Positions 45,438-56,979 of a stretch of 64,000 bases of DNA are shown here, in pieces; within the stretch, counting starts at the first letter, position 1; every line of letters begins with the position of its first letter. Source of the DNA: Puccinellia tenuiflora (taxonomy: Eukaryota > Streptophyta > Magnoliopsida > Poales > Poaceae). The notes beneath the pieces were generated by a model. That model was not told the origin of the DNA, searched no databases, and saw only the letters and a list, made by a program, of their open reading frames with translations. Both the position numbers and the translations under genes were made by a program. The stretch is taken from assembly GCA_012064385.1 (NCBI GenBank), contig QRDG01000813.1, positions 329,952-393,951 on the forward strand, in the 5' to 3' direction.

Positions 45438-48400
45438 TCAAAAGTCATTCAGAGGGTTGTCTTCTAGAGGAGCTGACTCCTTCGCCAGAGTCGAGGAGTC
45501 CTTCTTAGCAGGCGACTTGTCCTTTGATTGAACAACAGGAGTAGAGGAGTCCTTTTTAGCAGGAGATTTGCCTTGTGCTTGAGCAGCGGAAGAAGGAGCC
45601 GGCTTCAATGAGGCTTGGTGGCGACTCTCTTCGTTTGAAATCCAGTACCCTTGAGACTCTTCATATGCTTAGCAAGATCTGCTTGTTTCTGAGCGTCTCC
45701 AGAGACAGCTCTAGAAGGAGTGGGCGCAGAAGGAGTCTTCAGGGTAGGCTCAGCACTTGGAACAGGAGCCGCCGGTGACGAGGAACTCGGACCGGCAGAG
45801 GCAGAGAATACACCAGATGGGTCCTGTGATGGGCGGCCAAAATTTACTATCTCAGGAGTTACTGGAGCGACTCTCTGTTCTCCAAATCATAATGATGAAC
45901 CATACCTCAGGGTCCATCTTATTCGCAATCTCACAAGCATATGGCCGCACCAGCTTTTCTTCGGCTATGAAATCATTCTGAGTAAAAGGTTTGCCATCCT
46001 CATGCTGCTCAGGCTTCCCCATTGTAAGCATTGCTGGCTCAAGAACAGTGGGATAGTAGCTGTGGGCTAAGGCCAAGATCCTGATAGCAGATCTCCTCAT
46101 GGAAGATTGTTTCCACAGACGTACATAGCCTGGTGCTCTGGACAACTCGTCCACCAGACGTTCAGGCTCTTTGGGGCACTTGCCTTTATGATTTAAATAC
46201 TTGACCACAGAACGGGCTCCCTCTTGTAGCCCATGACAGTAATCAAGCATCTCAGATAATTGTTTGCTTGTGGGCAATTTAAGCTTTGGGGAGTCAGCCC
46301 CTGCAGAAAGGAAAACAAGGAGTCATTGTCAGTTGAAAAGCAATTCACAAAGGTGCAAAAGGAAGCAAGCAAAAGTCATAAACTCACCAAATATATGCTG
46401 ACACATGGCACCAATGCCCTTTTTGCAAGTATTGAACACAGCTTGTAGGTCATTGTGTGCTTTCTGAGCAATCTTTTTGGCCTCAGCCGACTCTTTTTTC
46501 ACCTGCTCCAGTTGAGCAGTTAAGGCCTTCAGATCCTTCTCAAGCTGAAGGGAGTGTTCTTTTTCGGCCATGGCAGATCTGGCACTGGCAGCTGCCTGGT
46601 CCTCAAGTTCTTTCATATCTCTCTTCATCTTGGAGACAATGCACTGCAATTACAAGTCATAAAGCACAAGTGAGCTACACAAGTCAAATAAAGAACTCAT
46701 GAGCTCCAAGTCGTCACAAGTTAACAACTTGGCGCTTGGGGGCTACTCAGGAGTCAATTCTTTCTATCAGAAAAGCAGGCATGAGTCCTAATCGACAAGT
46801 CATAAGCTCCAAGTCGCCACAAGTTAGCAACTTGGCGCTTGGGGGCTACTCGCAGAACAGAAATTTTTTTTTCTTCAAGTAAGGTATCAGTGAGTAATAT
46901 ATATTGGTAGCTCCAAGTCGTCGCAGGCTGACAACTCGGCGCTTGGGGGCTACTCGTGCGAAAGTTTTTGGTCTAAGGACCCGACAGACAGTAAACTATC
47001 AGCCCCGAGTCCTAGTAGAGCTAAGGACTCAGTGCTTGGGGGCTACAGTGTGCAAAATTTTTTCCATATAGCAATTGAGTTCAGTATCAAATCAAAGCAC
47101 CTATCCTAGTCACAAGTCACCACAGACAGGTGCTTGGGGGCTACTGAGATAGGATGATGCCAGAAAGCATGAAAGGAGAAGTCAGAAAAGCTTACTTCAT
47201 GAACCATGTGAAGAGACCTAAGAGCCGCTTGCTCGTCGTCCTTCAGCCTAGCAGCTTGATCGTTCAAGTCGACTGCTTCAGCATAGGCTTCGGAAAATGA
47301 CATGTTATCTGCCACCCGAAGTCGACTGTAGTCAGTAGATGACTTGATCTTGATTGATGGAGAGGCTGCAGGAGTCGACTTGACAGGAGCCGGCTGAACT
47401 GGAGGCGCAGAATCAGGAGTCGCAGCACCAGAGCTGGGCTGGACTGTTGTTGGAGTCGCCGCTCGAGCCTTTGAAGAGGACTCGGGAATGGTAGGAGTCG
47501 TGGTTGCGCCAGCTGATGCAGCGATGGAGGGACCTGTCCTCGTACTGGTTGTCTGAGAAGTCGATGGAGGGGCAGGTCCACGCCCAGAGGAGACATCAGC
47601 CATGCCTGGGAGTTTTGTTACCTTGGCACAAGGCCGAGCCCTGAAATATTCAGAGATAGAAATCAATAAACCTAGTGAAAGGAAAGATCAGAAGTCATAC
47701 AATTGCAAGTACAGAGACAAAAGAGTTTTACCCAATATTGGTCTCCAGATCCAAGGCGGTCTGAGAGCTTGAAGAAGGCATTGACAAACCAGAGTTGTAA
47801 GAGTCGTCTTTTTGGGGAGGAGAGGTCGATTTCCGTTGGTGTGAGACTGGCAGAGGCTCAGGAGCATCTGCAGGCCCATCGGAACGTAGCTTCCTCTTCC
47901 TAGCGGCGATGACGCTCTGCATTTGCTCTTCAGGCTTAGTGGGGGAGCGAGAGGACCCAAGGACTCGTGAGAGTGGTACCTTGGGAACAGCCTCTCGAGA
48001 GCCATTATTGTTTGAGGCTGGAGAGGACGAGGAGTGACTCCTAGCAGAGGACTCTGCAGATGGAGATGGTTGAGCAGCAGCAGAGGCAGTATCAGTTTGC
48101 CTAGCAGTTGGAGCCTCTGGAGAGGACTCGTCATCGTCGGTTTCTTCCACAATGGGAGCCTCTTGAGAGGACTCCTCTTCATCAGCATTCTTAGTTGGAG
48201 CCTCTGGCGAGGACTCCTCATCGGCAGCACCATCATCAGCAGGAGCCTCCTGGGAGGACTCCTCATCCGCATCATCAGTGTCATCTGCCACAGTGGTTTG
48301 ATCTGTGGCAGGGATTTCTTCTTCAGCTTCAGCCTCAGCTTCAGCTTTATTCTTAGAACCAGCTCCGGAGGCCGGCTTCCAGAAGGAGTCGGTGAGCTGC

Positions 48401-49458
48401 AAAAGAGTTAGTAAATATGGGTCAGCAAGCAGTACAAGTGAAGTCAAGGTTGAAGTAAAGTAGAGAGTAATGCTTACATCAGGAGCTGGGTTGGTCGAGC
48501 AGAAGGGTTGGAGCCCGAAATGAGCTTGATCCTTCACCGGTTTCCCAGTCAACTTCTTGATGAGTCGACCAAGTTCGGGTCCATCAGACAGCTGCTCCGT
48601 AACCCGGAGGTCATCACCAGCGCATCTGGTATATGAGCAGATCAGTCGAGTCCTAGGACTCAGCGGCTGGATTCTCCAGGTTGTCCAGCAACGGACCAAA
48701 TCCATATTTTCCAAATTGTGGGACAAGAGTGCCCGGATGCGAGTGATCAGAGACTCGACCCTTGGCCGGTCGGCCTCTGGGCACCTGGCTTTCATCAGAG
48801 GAGTCGCCCGGAGGCGTTCCTCAGAGAACAAGGGAAGCTTAGGTTCATCTGTAGGGGAAGTGTCCTTGCAATAAAAGAAAGTTCTTTGCCAGTCTTTGAT
48901 GCGATTTGGGAAAACTGGCTTAGGGAAGACGGAGTTGAGGCGCCGTTGAAGGGCGACGGCGCCACATTGGAGAAGAGGACCCCCAGAGGTTTCAGGTTGA
49001 GGATTGCAATAGAATAGCTCGAGCCAAAGGTTGATGTCAGGCTTAATCTGGAGGTAATCCTCACAGAGAACGACGAAATTAGAAAGTGTGAGAATGGAGT
49101 TGGGAGCAAGATCGTGAATCCGCAGCTCGTAAAGCTCGAGGAGCTGGCGGAAGAAAAAATCGCCGGGGGGAGAAAAGCCGCGGAATAGGTGCTCCACGAA
49201 GACAACTACTTCATCCTTAGCGGGAGAGGGAACAATCTCATCCCCTGGGGCCCGAGCTTGAGCACTAGAGGGGATCAAACCTGAGAGCCTGTGGGTCTTC
49301 AATTGCTCCGCCGAGACCACAGATCCACTCCAATCGGCGGAGATCGATCGCTTGGAGGAGGGTTTGGCGGCGGCGGCGGCCGCGGCAGCAATGTTCACCG
49401 TCCTGCTCGACGTGGTTGCCTTGGCCTTCGATGTGGTTTTTGAGCGCTTGGGAGCCAT
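45438..49458 (-). CDS. Antisense spliced gene of copy C with gypsy-type transposon domain
   Basis: Exons on the minus strand: 49458-48478, 48396-47732, 47640-47196, 46643-46388 and 46300-45438. Exons 1-4 have exactly the lengths of copy B (981, 665, 445 and 256 bp), and all splice sites are kept. Protein order: basic MAPKRSK start, PF04195-type block (PGDEIVPSP...LCEDYL), Glu/Ala-rich acidic repeats, Ser/Pro-rich linker, coiled-coil, CHGLQEGARS helical block, Lys/Pro-rich tail. An upstream in-frame Met at 49503 exists, but the B copy supports the start at 49458. One frame break near 45885 (one base short) is probably an error. Identity to copy B is very high. Confidence 0.8.
46700..47145 (-). 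repeat. Five PPT-like hairpin repeats in an intron (copy C)
   Basis: Units ending cttgggggctac begin near 46702, 46805, 46908, 47001 and 47106. Relative to B the third unit is missing. The breakpoints fall in the same place of adjacent units (gggggctactcgcagaacag), as expected from slippage or unequal exchange between units. Confidence 0.8.
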
Positions 49459-49993
49459 GGCGTGCGGGCGGTGCGTGCTGGGCGCGGGAAGAGATGGGCG
49501 CAAAGAGAGGAAGGAGAGGTTTGAGCTGAAGGGGCAAGTGAGGTTTAAGACTTAACCCTTCGCGATTTATAAAGGGGGGTAAAACCCTAGAAAGTCAACT
49601 GTGGATAACGTTTCAGTAAAAACGTTCCAGTGGCTAACAAGACAGATAAGGAGTTATAACAGAGAAAGGTCAAAAGTCACGGATGTGGAAGTAGCCGGCT
49701 TGTCTCAGAATGACGAGTCCTGTGACAGTGAAATCAGCTTATCTAGCCCTTGTTCGCAAGAGTCACACCAGAACCCGGCCTGCTAGTACGAGGGCAAGAG
49801 TGGTGGCTTGAACAAGGGATAAGAGTGGACTCATTTTATATGTGTATTATGTTTTTATGCAGGAATTCATCTTGGAGCTAGCAGCAAGTGGCTTTGGAGC
49901 CATTGGCTCAAGTGGAAGGAGTCGACCCAGAGAGTCGAACCAGCAAGTCAGAGGAAGCCGCCAAGCTGCGCCCAAGATAAATTCGGGGGCTAC
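49459..49993 (-). promoter_or_regulatory. Promoter region of the antisense gene and 3' untranslated end of copy C
   Basis: A TATA box read on the minus strand (ctttataaatc, 49563-49573) stands about 105 bp upstream of the ATG. At the other end, aaattcgggggctac (49979-49993) is the PPT-like site directly before the 3' LTR. In between I see only non-coding sequence matching copy B. Confidence 0.65.
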
Positions 49994-50558
49994 TGATGGG
50001 GGGATACTTTATAGGTAGGCTCATGGACCCGGAAAGTAGACCCGCCAAGACCAAGAAGGCCAAAGCCGAGTCACGTATCAAGTCGCATGGGCTGGGCTGG
50101 AGACAAGCCGACCAAGGCCCATGATGAAGAAAGGACCCGTCCGGAAGGAGTCCAAGTACAACCCGGAGTCTAAACTTGGAAGACCAAGACGTAGAGTAGG
50201 ACTCCGTGTTCTAGTATGACTCGGTGTAAAGTGTAAGTCCAGAGACCCGGCAGCCTTTATAAGCGGGGTCCTGGACCTTAGATCGGTAAGCTCTAAGTCC
50301 AACCAGTAGAGAGAAACCCTAGCCACCAGAGAGAAGTCGCCGGCTCCTAAGTTGTGGGAGCCGGGTCCTTGTAATCGAGATACAATCAAGAGCAATAACA
50401 TAGAAGCAGGAAGTAGGTCTTTACCTCGAATCAGAGGGGCCGAACCTGGGTAAATCCTTGTTCCTTGGCGAGATTAACCGTTCCAGCGTACTTCAGTCAT
50501 CAATGGCCCCAGAACTCATCTTCCCTGAGGAAGAACTTGCCGTGACAACCCCACGACA
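49994..50558 (+). repeat. 3' LTR of copy C
   Basis: It is 565 bp, tgatggggggatac to ccccacgaca. It carries an insertion relative to all other copies (ggtaagctctaagtccaacc for gataagcttcaacc). In U3 it shares bases with the A and B 5' LTRs (tatcaagtcgcat, catgatgaag). In U5 it has gatacaatc like the LTRs at 25346 and 29919. Confidence 0.93.
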
Positions 50559-52086
50559 AGCATCCTATGTTTTCATAAACTTATTTTATCCACCATAATA
50601 TTGCATACGGTTCAAATGTCTCTTTTGGTAAATATTAGAATATCCTATGAATGCATGTTCTTCCCCGAGCCAATCACATGTATCCCTACCTATGAAACCT
50701 AGGGTTGAAGTGTTGGCCGAGATAAAGAATAAAGTGGTTGTATTCATATGCTTAGCTATGCCTAGCCATGCTTAAATAAATGCTTTATGTCCGTTATTAA
50801 TTCCGTAATTGTTGATGATGATGGAATGATTCGGGCATGGTGGATAAATGTGATGCTTAATTAAAATGCTAAGACGGCTTGGGTGAGTTGCCATCGGGGA
50901 TGGTGTTTTGCCTCACTCTAGCCCCTAGGTGTGAGTTCTTTACCTCTTGAACCAAGACTGAGCGTGCTTCCGGAGGTGGGGGCATATGGAACCCCCTTTG
51001 ACCGAATAAGTTGTGAGGGGCTTGTCAAGGGTCCTCTAGTTTGCTATTTCCATTTGCGCGTGAGTTGTGTGGGTGGAAAAGAAACGAGGATGGTGGTGTT
51101 TAGGATGTGGCCGCGGGGCAGGGCGTTGGAGGCGCTGAACCTGTCCTTCCGCACACGGATGGTCCTTGAGTAAGCCTCATGCAATGTAAAGGTCTAACCG
51201 CGCCCACTCGCCGGCCTTCCCCGGAAGAGGGCCAACTAGGTGAGCCGGACGGTACCGATGGGTAAATTAGTACACCCCTGCAGGGTTTAATCTTTTCGAA
51301 AAGCCGTGTCCGCGGTTATGGACGACTTGGGAACGGATATAAGATCATAGAGAATATTAACCTAATTGATATGGCAGCTAAAGGTTGCATAATCAACTTG
51401 TGATAAAGGTCCATTTCCTCGAGGGTGATTCGAGGGAGTGCCTTTGGTGGAGATGAGTGGTTCGGCTACTAGTAGGTTCGATGAGAACCGAAGATGAAAT
51501 GTTTACTCTCTTATCCCCTTTAGAAAAATATTCTGAGTAGACGAATGCCATGTGTCATTTTATATCTCGGTTTATTAAAATTAGCTTTATGCAAAAGAAA
51601 TACATAAACAGCTTTAGAGCCTCCGTCAGTCATTGGGCCTATATCGCCCTACTAAACTTGCGAGTACATCGTACTCAGTCTCTCTTTGCTGCCTCTATGA
51701 TTTTGTGTTTCAGAGGAAGACGACACCGAGCAGCTAGGTGGGTTCTTCGTTGACGTCGACTACTAGTCTGGGGTTCCCAGGTGGCAGCTTGGGACCGTGG
51801 AACAAGCTGGCTTGGGTGAATGTTAATTGTAGGCCTCTTAGGCCATATATTTGCTTCTTGTTGTTAGACAACACTACCCGCTTCCGCTTGATGTATTGCT
51901 GGATCCGTGATCCTTTTGTTGTGTAATATTTGTATTCTTCTCATTATATGAGTTGCTATATGTTTTGTGTCGTAGAGTCATGCAATGTGCCAGTTTGTTC
52001 CACAAGTCTCGATCTTTGTTTTATACATTGATGGTTGTGCCAACTACATAGCCTCTCTGTATAATTCCGGGGTCGGGGCGTTTACA
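50559..52086 (+). repeat. LTR fragment E1 of a long-LTR retrotransposon (3' part)
   Basis: 50559-51542 matches 55998-56974 (agcatcctatg... to ttctgagtagac) at high similarity. The remaining part ends ggggcgtttaca at 52086, which mirrors the tgtaacagcccc start of E2 as an LTR terminal inverted repeat. The left side is cut by copy C. A short acidic frame (EEDDTEQLGGFFVDVDY, stop at 51763) follows an acceptor-like tttgtgtttcag. No internal domain is seen. Confidence 0.65.
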
Positions 52087-53868
52087 TGTTTGCCATACAC
52101 CCTCCTCGGTTAGCAGCTTAAACAACCACTTACCAAGAAGAGCAGTATTCTTCACCTGGAGGTCATTAATTCCCAACCCTCCTTGGTCCTGCGGGCAACA
52201 AACAACCTCCCATTTAGCCAGTTTATACTTCTTCTTCTCACTATCCCCTTGCCAAAAGAATCTTGAACGGAAATAATCCATTTTCTTCGAGACACCTTTT
52301 GGTAATTGAAAGAAGGAAATCATACAGTACCAAATTACTTAATACTGAATTTATGAGAACCAATCTTCCACCTTGGGATAGTAACTTTCCTCTCCAACTA
52401 CTCAACCTAGCCTGCAGATGTTCTTCGACATGTTTCCATTCAGCTTTTGTCAATCTCCTATAGTGTATTGGAATACCCAAATACCTTATAGGAAATTGCC
52501 CCTGTACACAACCAAAAAGTTCGGCATACTGCACAGCCGCTTCCTGGGCATCGCCAAAGCAAAACAACTCACTTTTATGGAAATTTATCTTAAGACCAAT
52601 CGAATTGTTCGAATGCTGAAAGAATTAATTTCATATTCGTAGCTTTTTCGAGATCATGATCCATGAAGAGAATTGTATCATCTGCATATTGAAGGATAGA
52701 TAAACCACCATCGACAAGATGTGGAATCACCCCTTCAAAAAGGCCTTCATTTTTGGCACGCTCGATCATGATGGCCAACATATCAACCACTATATTAAAT
52801 AATATAGGCGATAATGGGTCACCTTGTCTCAAGCCTTTCTTTGTCTGGAAATAACGGCCAGTCTCATCATTAACTTTGACTGCAACGCTACCACCAGAAA
52901 CAAATTGCCTAACCCAAACACACCACTCCTCCGAGAACCCTTTCATCCTCAGCGTCTGCTGGATGAAAGGCCATTTGACCTTATCATAGGCTTTCTCGAA
53001 GTCGATTTTGAGTATGACTCCATTGAGCTTTTTCCGATGTAACTCATGTACCGTCTCATGTAATATTGCCACCCCATCCAAAATATTCCTTCCTTGCATG
53101 AAGGCTGTTTGGGTTGGCCGTATCACATGATCCGCCACCGAATTAAGTCTCAATGTTGCCGTTTTTGTGAATATTTTGAAACTCACATTAAGGAGGCAGA
53201 TTGGTCGATATTGTTGAATCCTTTCTGCCTCATTAATTTTAGGTAACAAAATAATCTCCCCGAAGTTAAGACGGAACAATTCCAAATTGCCCTCATGAAA
53301 GCAATCGAAAAGTTCCAACAGATCCGTCTTAATGGTTTCCCAGAAATGTTGATAAAATTCAGCTGGGAAACCATCCGGTCCTGGCGCCTTATTATGTTCC
53401 ATTGAGAAAACCGCCTTCTTAACCTCATCCTCAGTGAATGGTGAAGTTAAGAAAACGTTCTCCTCCTCAGAAACTTGGGGAATATCCGCTGTTCGGGATT
53501 CGTCCAGGGAAAAACTCCCAACGTCCGGCTCCCCAAACAGCGTCTTATAATATTTAGTGATGTATGATTTTAGTTCATCCTGCCCCTCGATCACACCCTC
53601 ATCCTGAATTAAGGAGTGAATAAGTTTCTTCCTGTGTCTACCATTGGCAACACTATGGAAGTATCTCGTATTCGAATCTCCTTCGAGAATAAATTGGGAT
53701 TTTGACCTCTGGTACCATTTGATTTCCTCTTCCCGCAGTAGTTTAGCTATCTGTGCATTTGACTGATTCTTAAGATCAATCTCTTGTGCGGATAACGGGC
53801 GTACTGCATCAAAACCATCGAGTTCATCAATAATGGTGGATAAATGAATCTTCTCCTTCTTTAACATA
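52087..53868 (-). pseudogene. LINE (L1-type) reverse transcriptase fragment
   Basis: The minus-strand frame 53867-52590 encodes an RT of the plant L1 type: NKAPGPDGFPAEFYQ, YRPICLLNV, KIDFEKAYDKV, GLRQGDPLSPILFN and the catalytic YADDT. After frame breaks near 52600 and 52290 it continues (FPIRYLGIPIHYRRL, SRFFWQG, GGLGINDL) to about GVWQT at 52090. The endonuclease upstream and the C-terminal part downstream are missing, because both ends are cut by E-family LTRs. It is a dead remnant. Confidence 0.88.
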
Positions 53869-56800
53869 TGTAACAGCCCCAGCTTGGTACCCTAAAATAT
53901 GGGCCAATTTTTCAATTTTTGCATCTCATGTTTGCATCATGGCATATATTTAAATTGCTAATGTTAACAAGTAACAAATGGAAAACATTTAAAAGGGAAG
54001 CCAAACCTTCCCAAACCACCCAAACCACCAAATTGCAAGCAAGGGTACAAACCATGGCATGGCAAGTGAGCACATTGTCCAAAAAGTTACCCAAGTTCAA
54101 ACAATGCATAAGAACCCAATGGTTGGCCTCCAATTGTTTCCAACTTGCAAAACCCTAAATGTGGTTCCACTCAAATCCCTATTTTTGAAACCATGTTAAG
54201 CTGTTCCAAAATTCAAAATAAAAATACAGAGAGTTCCTTATCTTGATGAGAGAATCCCTGGAATTTTGCATAATTTTTGGAATAGTTTAGATGCCCCAAA
54301 TAAAATAGCCAGTTCTGTTTTGAAACACCTGACCGGTACTACCGGTCAAATGACTGGAAGTACCGACGGCCCGTCTTCCCTGTGGCGACAGTGGCTCGCA
54401 CTGTCGCCATGCCGCGCACCTGCTCCCGCACGAGCTGCTGTGCCCCACCTCCGTGGCTCAATGACCCCCCACGGCCCTCACCTGCTCCCCCTCATCTACC
54501 ATTTCCCCTCCCCGTTGTCCCGTGGGAAAGCCCTAACCCTAGCTCCGCAATCGCCGCCGCCCGCCACCAAATCGCTGGCGCTTGGGAGCTCGCAGCTCAA
54601 ATCGAAGCCGGCAATCTTCTCCGCCTCGTCGCCCTCGTCGTCCTCGTCCAAGGAATTGCTCCCGTTCGTCGTCGTCGCTGCGCATGCGCTCGTCTCCCTC
54701 CGCTTCGGCCGCCGCAACCGAGCTCCACCGCGCCGCCGTCCGACCTCCCCGACCCTCTCCGTCCACGTCTCCGTGCTGCTGGTGAGCTGCTGGTCCTCCG
54801 GGACACCCCCGGGCTCCTTCTCTCTCCCAGTTGCTCGACGTCGCGGTAGCCCGCTGCTGGCCGCCGCCGGTCGTCGCCCTTTCCGTCGTTCCGGCGACCT
54901 AAGAGTAGCGGCGCCGCCCCTTTTTAAGTCCCCGCAGCTCACGTACGCACGCACGCATGCGCGCCGCACGCACGCTCGCCGCCGTCGCCCCGGTCACCGC
55001 GCGCGCGCGTCGCGGCCAAGCTGAAACTCTTGTCCAGAAGTACCGGTGGTAGTACCGCACCTAGTACCGGTTAACAAAATTCGGTACTGGACATTTGTGC
55101 TTATAAGTGGAAGTAGCACCGGCAGTAGGTCCGGAAGTACCGTTAAACCGGAAGTAGGTCCGGAAGTACCGCCCTTAGTACCGGCCCAGCTCTGTTAGTT
55201 TCACCTTATAACCGGAAGTAGCACCGGCAGTAGCACCGGAAGTACCGCTAAACCGGTACTACCGGGAACTTCACCGGAAGTTCCGGCTAGGAGTTTTCGG
55301 TACTGGATGTTTTGGGTTTAGAATCGGAAGTACAATCGGAAGTACCGGCAAACCGGTACTACCGGGACCTTTACCGGAAGTACCGGCTAGTTCAATAATA
55401 ACTTGGGAATTTCATAACTTAAATTCTGTTAAGTCAAATCTTGCACATGTTATATCAATGTGATCAACACATCAAATGCATTCAAACCATGCACTTATCA
55501 CCTCATGATCACAAATATTTATTTGATGTTATTCTTAAATTGGTTAAAAGAATTAAATCCAATCAATTATTTAATTCGCTATTTATTCTTCGGTACTCAG
55601 AAAATTACAAATTAGGTACCGAAATGATCGGAAGAACAAACCCTATCCATTCATGTCATGTTCATGCATATTGAGCCACTTCTCTAATAATGTAATGAAT
55701 TACAAGTAATGAGGTCACTAAGATAAATATGGAGTTGTGCCCAAATAATAGCACTAATTATTTGGACTCCATTTAATTTGTTAAATAAATTAAATGACAA
55801 TATCAATGCATCAACTTGTCATGTCATCATGTGATTGTGCATTGCACCTCTTCCTCGTGTGATTTATTTGTTCCTTTGTTATTTATTTTTTTGGGTATCG
55901 ATAGATTCCGGAGTCGAGGTTAACGCTACCTACCCCGACGAGCAGTACTACACGCCCCGGCAGCAAGGCAAGAGATAACCTAACCTTCTTGGCATCTAGC
56001 ATCCTATGTTTTTATCAACTTATTTTATCCACCATAATATTGCATGCGATTCCAAAGTCAATTTTTGATCAATACTAGAGTATCCTATGAATGCATGTTA
56101 TTCCCCGAGCCAATCACATGTATCCCTACCTATGAACCCTAGGTTTGATGTGTTGGCCGGAGACAAGAATTTAATTGTTGTATTTATATGCTTAGCCATG
56201 CTTAGTTAAATGCTAGTTATGTCCGTTGTTTAATTCCATAATTGTTGATGTTGATGGAATGTTTCGGACATGGTGGATAGGTGGGGTGCTAAATTAAAAT
56301 GCTAAAAGGCTTGGGTGAGTTGCCATCGGGGATGGTGTTTTGCCTCACTCTTGCCTCTAGGTGCGAGTTCTTTACCTCTTGAACCAAGACGAGCGTGATG
56401 CCATTGGTGGGTGTATGGGCGCCTTACTAACTGAATAACTTGTGCGGGCGTATCCAAGGGTCCTCTAGTTCGGTTTTCTATTTGCGTGTGAGTGGAAAAG
56501 AAGATGTTGATGAGGATTTGTGTTTAGCACGTGGCGATGGGGCAGGGGCTGAAATAGGCTGGGTAAACTTGCCCTGTGGCCACAGATGACTCTTGGATAG
56601 TCTCACGCGAAGTAAAGGTTTAACTGCGCCTGCTCGCCGGCCTTCCACGGAAGAGGGCCAATCAGGTGAGCCGGACGATACCAATGGGTAACTTAGTACA
56701 CCCCTGCAGGGTTAAATCTTTTCGAAAAGCCGTGTCTGCGATTATGGACGACTTGGGAATAGACGATAAGACCATAAAGAACCTTAACCTAATTGATATG

Positions 56801-56979
56801 GCAGCTAAAGGTTGCATAATCAACGTGTGTGTAAAAGGTTCATTTCCTCGAGGGTGATTCGAGGGAGTGCCTTTGGTGGTGATGAGAGAGGTGTTCGTTA
56901 CAAGTAGGTTTGTTGAGAACCGAAGATGAAATGTTACCCTCTTACCTCTTTTATGAAAAATATTCTGAGTAGACGGTGC
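53869..56979 (+). repeat. LTR E2 of a long-LTR retrotransposon (5' part, interrupted)
   Basis: It starts tgtaacagcccc at 53869 against LINE sequence and is interrupted at 56979 by the Athila derivative. Adding the E1 end that follows the same point gives an LTR of roughly 3.6 kb. Content: AT-rich start, a GC-rich block (54370-55020) whose frames I do not believe, a CCGG-rich repeat zone, AT-rich sequence, a short open stretch (SGVEVNATYPDEQYYTPRQQG, 55908-55978), and the part shared with E1. I cannot name the family. Confidence 0.6.
54333..55395. repeat. Dispersed accggtac / ccggaagtaccgg motif repeats in E2
   Basis: Words such as ccggtactaccgg, accggaagtagcaccgg and ggtccggaagtaccg recur about twenty times in two clusters (54333-54372 and 55040-55395). 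They flank the GC-rich block. Many are self-complementary around CCGG. Confidence 0.75.

Larger units (their letters stand above)
29919..50558 (+). mobile_element. Tat-type Ty3/gypsy LTR retrotransposon, copy C, carrying a CACTA insertion
   Basis: It has the same family structure as copy B. The element proper is about 13 kb, plus a 7.5-kb CACTA transposon in the second RNase H region of pol. An N at 44747 is flanked by a 305-bp duplication. The flanking 5-mers are tattt and agcat, so no target duplication is seen. The 3' LTR has an 8-bp insertion that the 5' LTR lacks. Confidence 0.87.

Noticed and set aside
54266..55024. A 252-codon frame rich in Pro, Arg and Ser
   Set aside because: It lies in a GC-rich part of an LTR with long frames on both strands, so base composition explains it.
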